From the NCBI GenBank assembly GCA_000310025.1, contig FN648366.1, positions 268,575 through 319,483 on the forward strand: a DNA stretch of 50,909 nt. Direction: 5' to 3'. A model generated the notes under the pieces. The model saw only the letters and a list, made by a program, of their open reading frames with translations, searched no databases and was not told where the DNA came from. The translations under genes and the position numbers were made by a program. Positions 50,271 to 50,909 of the stretch are shown here, piece by piece. The DNA is from Ectocarpus siliculosus. Lineage: Eukaryota; Sar; Phaeophyceae; Ectocarpales; Ectocarpaceae. Position 1 is the stretch's first letter. Each line of letters opens with the position of its first letter.

Positions 50271-50795
50271 ATGTCCTCCACAGAAGCGATCGCCGCACCA
50301 CTAGCATTGTCGAACCTCGACCACAACGGGGAACTGCTGTCCGCCGACCCGCCCGTCCCAGCGGACGAAATCTCCGCCCCTGCCGTCGCTGAAGCCAGAG
50401 ACACTCCGCCCGCTGGCGGCGGCCATGTCGAAGAAAAAGGCTTTTCGCCACCCAACGTCGCCTCCACCTCCACCCACCCTCCCAGCGTCCAAGACCTGGT
50501 GATTGAACTGTCCCCTACTCCCTCTAGGGCTCCGTCCGTAGCGTCCACCGCCGCGCCCTCCGTCGGCGCTCCGTCGGCGTCGTCATCGTCCACGGACTTC
50601 ACCTCTACCCTCTCCAAGATCCAGGCCGTCGTGGATAGGCACTTGGACCTACTTGCTGAAGGCCGCCTAGAACAACTGCCAGCCCACGTCGAGAAGTTGA
50701 TGGATCGCATGGTGAGTCTACGTGAGGTCGCCGCTAGGGTGGAATTTGGCTCCCCGCCTATCGCGTCTGTCGGTGCGGACGTGGCTACTTGCTGA
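50271..50795 (+). CDS. Acidic/Ser-Pro-rich ORF, gag-like, frame broken near the window end
   Basis: 174 codons from an ATG in good context (MSSTEAIAAPLALSNLDHN...). A Pro/Ser/Ala-rich disordered region is followed by a helical stretch (TSTLSKIQAVVDRHLDLL, then EQLPAHVEKLMDRMVSL). Codon use is GC-rich and natural. A 136-bp tandem duplication (50651-50786 repeated from 50787) shifts the frame and produces the stop. The original protein probably continues beyond the window. Identity unknown; its position after a possible LTR suggests gag. Confidence 0.5.
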   Translation: MSSTEAIAAPLALSNLDHNGELLSADPPVPADEISAPAVAEARDTPPAGGGHVEEKGFSPPNVASTSTHPPSVQDLVIELSPTPSRAPSVASTAAPSVGAPSASSSSTDFTSTLSKIQAVVDRHLDLLAEGRLEQLPAHVEKLMDRMVSLREVAARVEFGSPPIASVGADVATC

Positions 50796-50909
50796 AGGCC
50801 GCCTAGAACAACTGCCAGCCCACGTCGAGAAGTTGATGGATCGCATGGTGAGTCTACGTGAGGTCGCCGCTAGGGTGGAATTTGGCTCCCCGCCTATCGC
50901 GTCTGTCGG
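50651..50909. repeat. 136-bp tandem duplication at the window end
   Basis: ACTTGCTGAAGGCCGCCTAG at 50651 recurs at 50787, and the following 123 bases are identical until the window stops. An exact direct repeat at the last bases of a window is typical of a contig end, but a real minisatellite is possible. Confidence 0.9.

Overview
The window looks like nuclear DNA of a brown alga, probably Ectocarpus or a close relative. The reasons are very intron-rich genes with GT-AG (one GC-AG) splice sites, GC-rich codon use, interstitial TTAGGG tracts, abundant (TTG)n/(CAA)n microsatellites, and dense fragments of several transposon families. No bacterial operon, CRISPR array, rRNA or intact tRNA gene is visible. 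The organism is an inference. The first bases are long C and T homopolymers, and the last 259 bases are a 136-bp tandem duplication, so both ends may be contig edges.

Left part (1-13.9 kb): mostly repeats. It holds an interstitial telomere tract, one orphan protein-kinase P-loop exon (1750-1836, minus), a CAA-tailed short element, a TIR-bounded element of about 2.6 kb with an internal 42-bp minisatellite and a nested tRNA-derived SINE, palindromic MITEs, a ~105-bp tandem repeat, and one believable gene for a multi-pass membrane protein (11090-11824, plus).

Middle part (13.9-28.1 kb): a decayed non-LTR retrotransposon tail (about 14-15 kb), a second 5'-truncated and frameshifted LINE with a YADD reverse transcriptase (17.45-19.83 kb), then a complete six-exon cytosolic glutathione S-transferase gene (20873-24677, plus, 206 aa). 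About 1.4 kb without a recognised gene follows, then about 2 kb of ~139-bp satellite.

Right part (28.1-46 kb): dominated by one long minus-strand gene that I could assemble exon by exon. Its exons encode 22-residue FNIP-type repeats (W-P-x2-L-x2-L-x-F-G-x2-F-N-Q-P-V-x2-V-x). The repeat register and reading frame hold through fifteen splice junctions to a stop at 28113. Many exons are exact multiples of 66 nt, and six junctions fall at the same place (after the Q of FNQ, phase 0). The introns are full of MITEs, a SINE, telomeric tracts, minisatellites and, repeatedly, tandem copies of the exon edge itself. This is the most interesting system here: a repeat protein gene whose architecture suits exon duplication and shuffling.

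Far right (46-50.9 kb): more MITEs, no clear gene, and at the edge a possible LTR retrotransposon 5' end (LTR, primer-binding-like site, start of a gag-like ORF).
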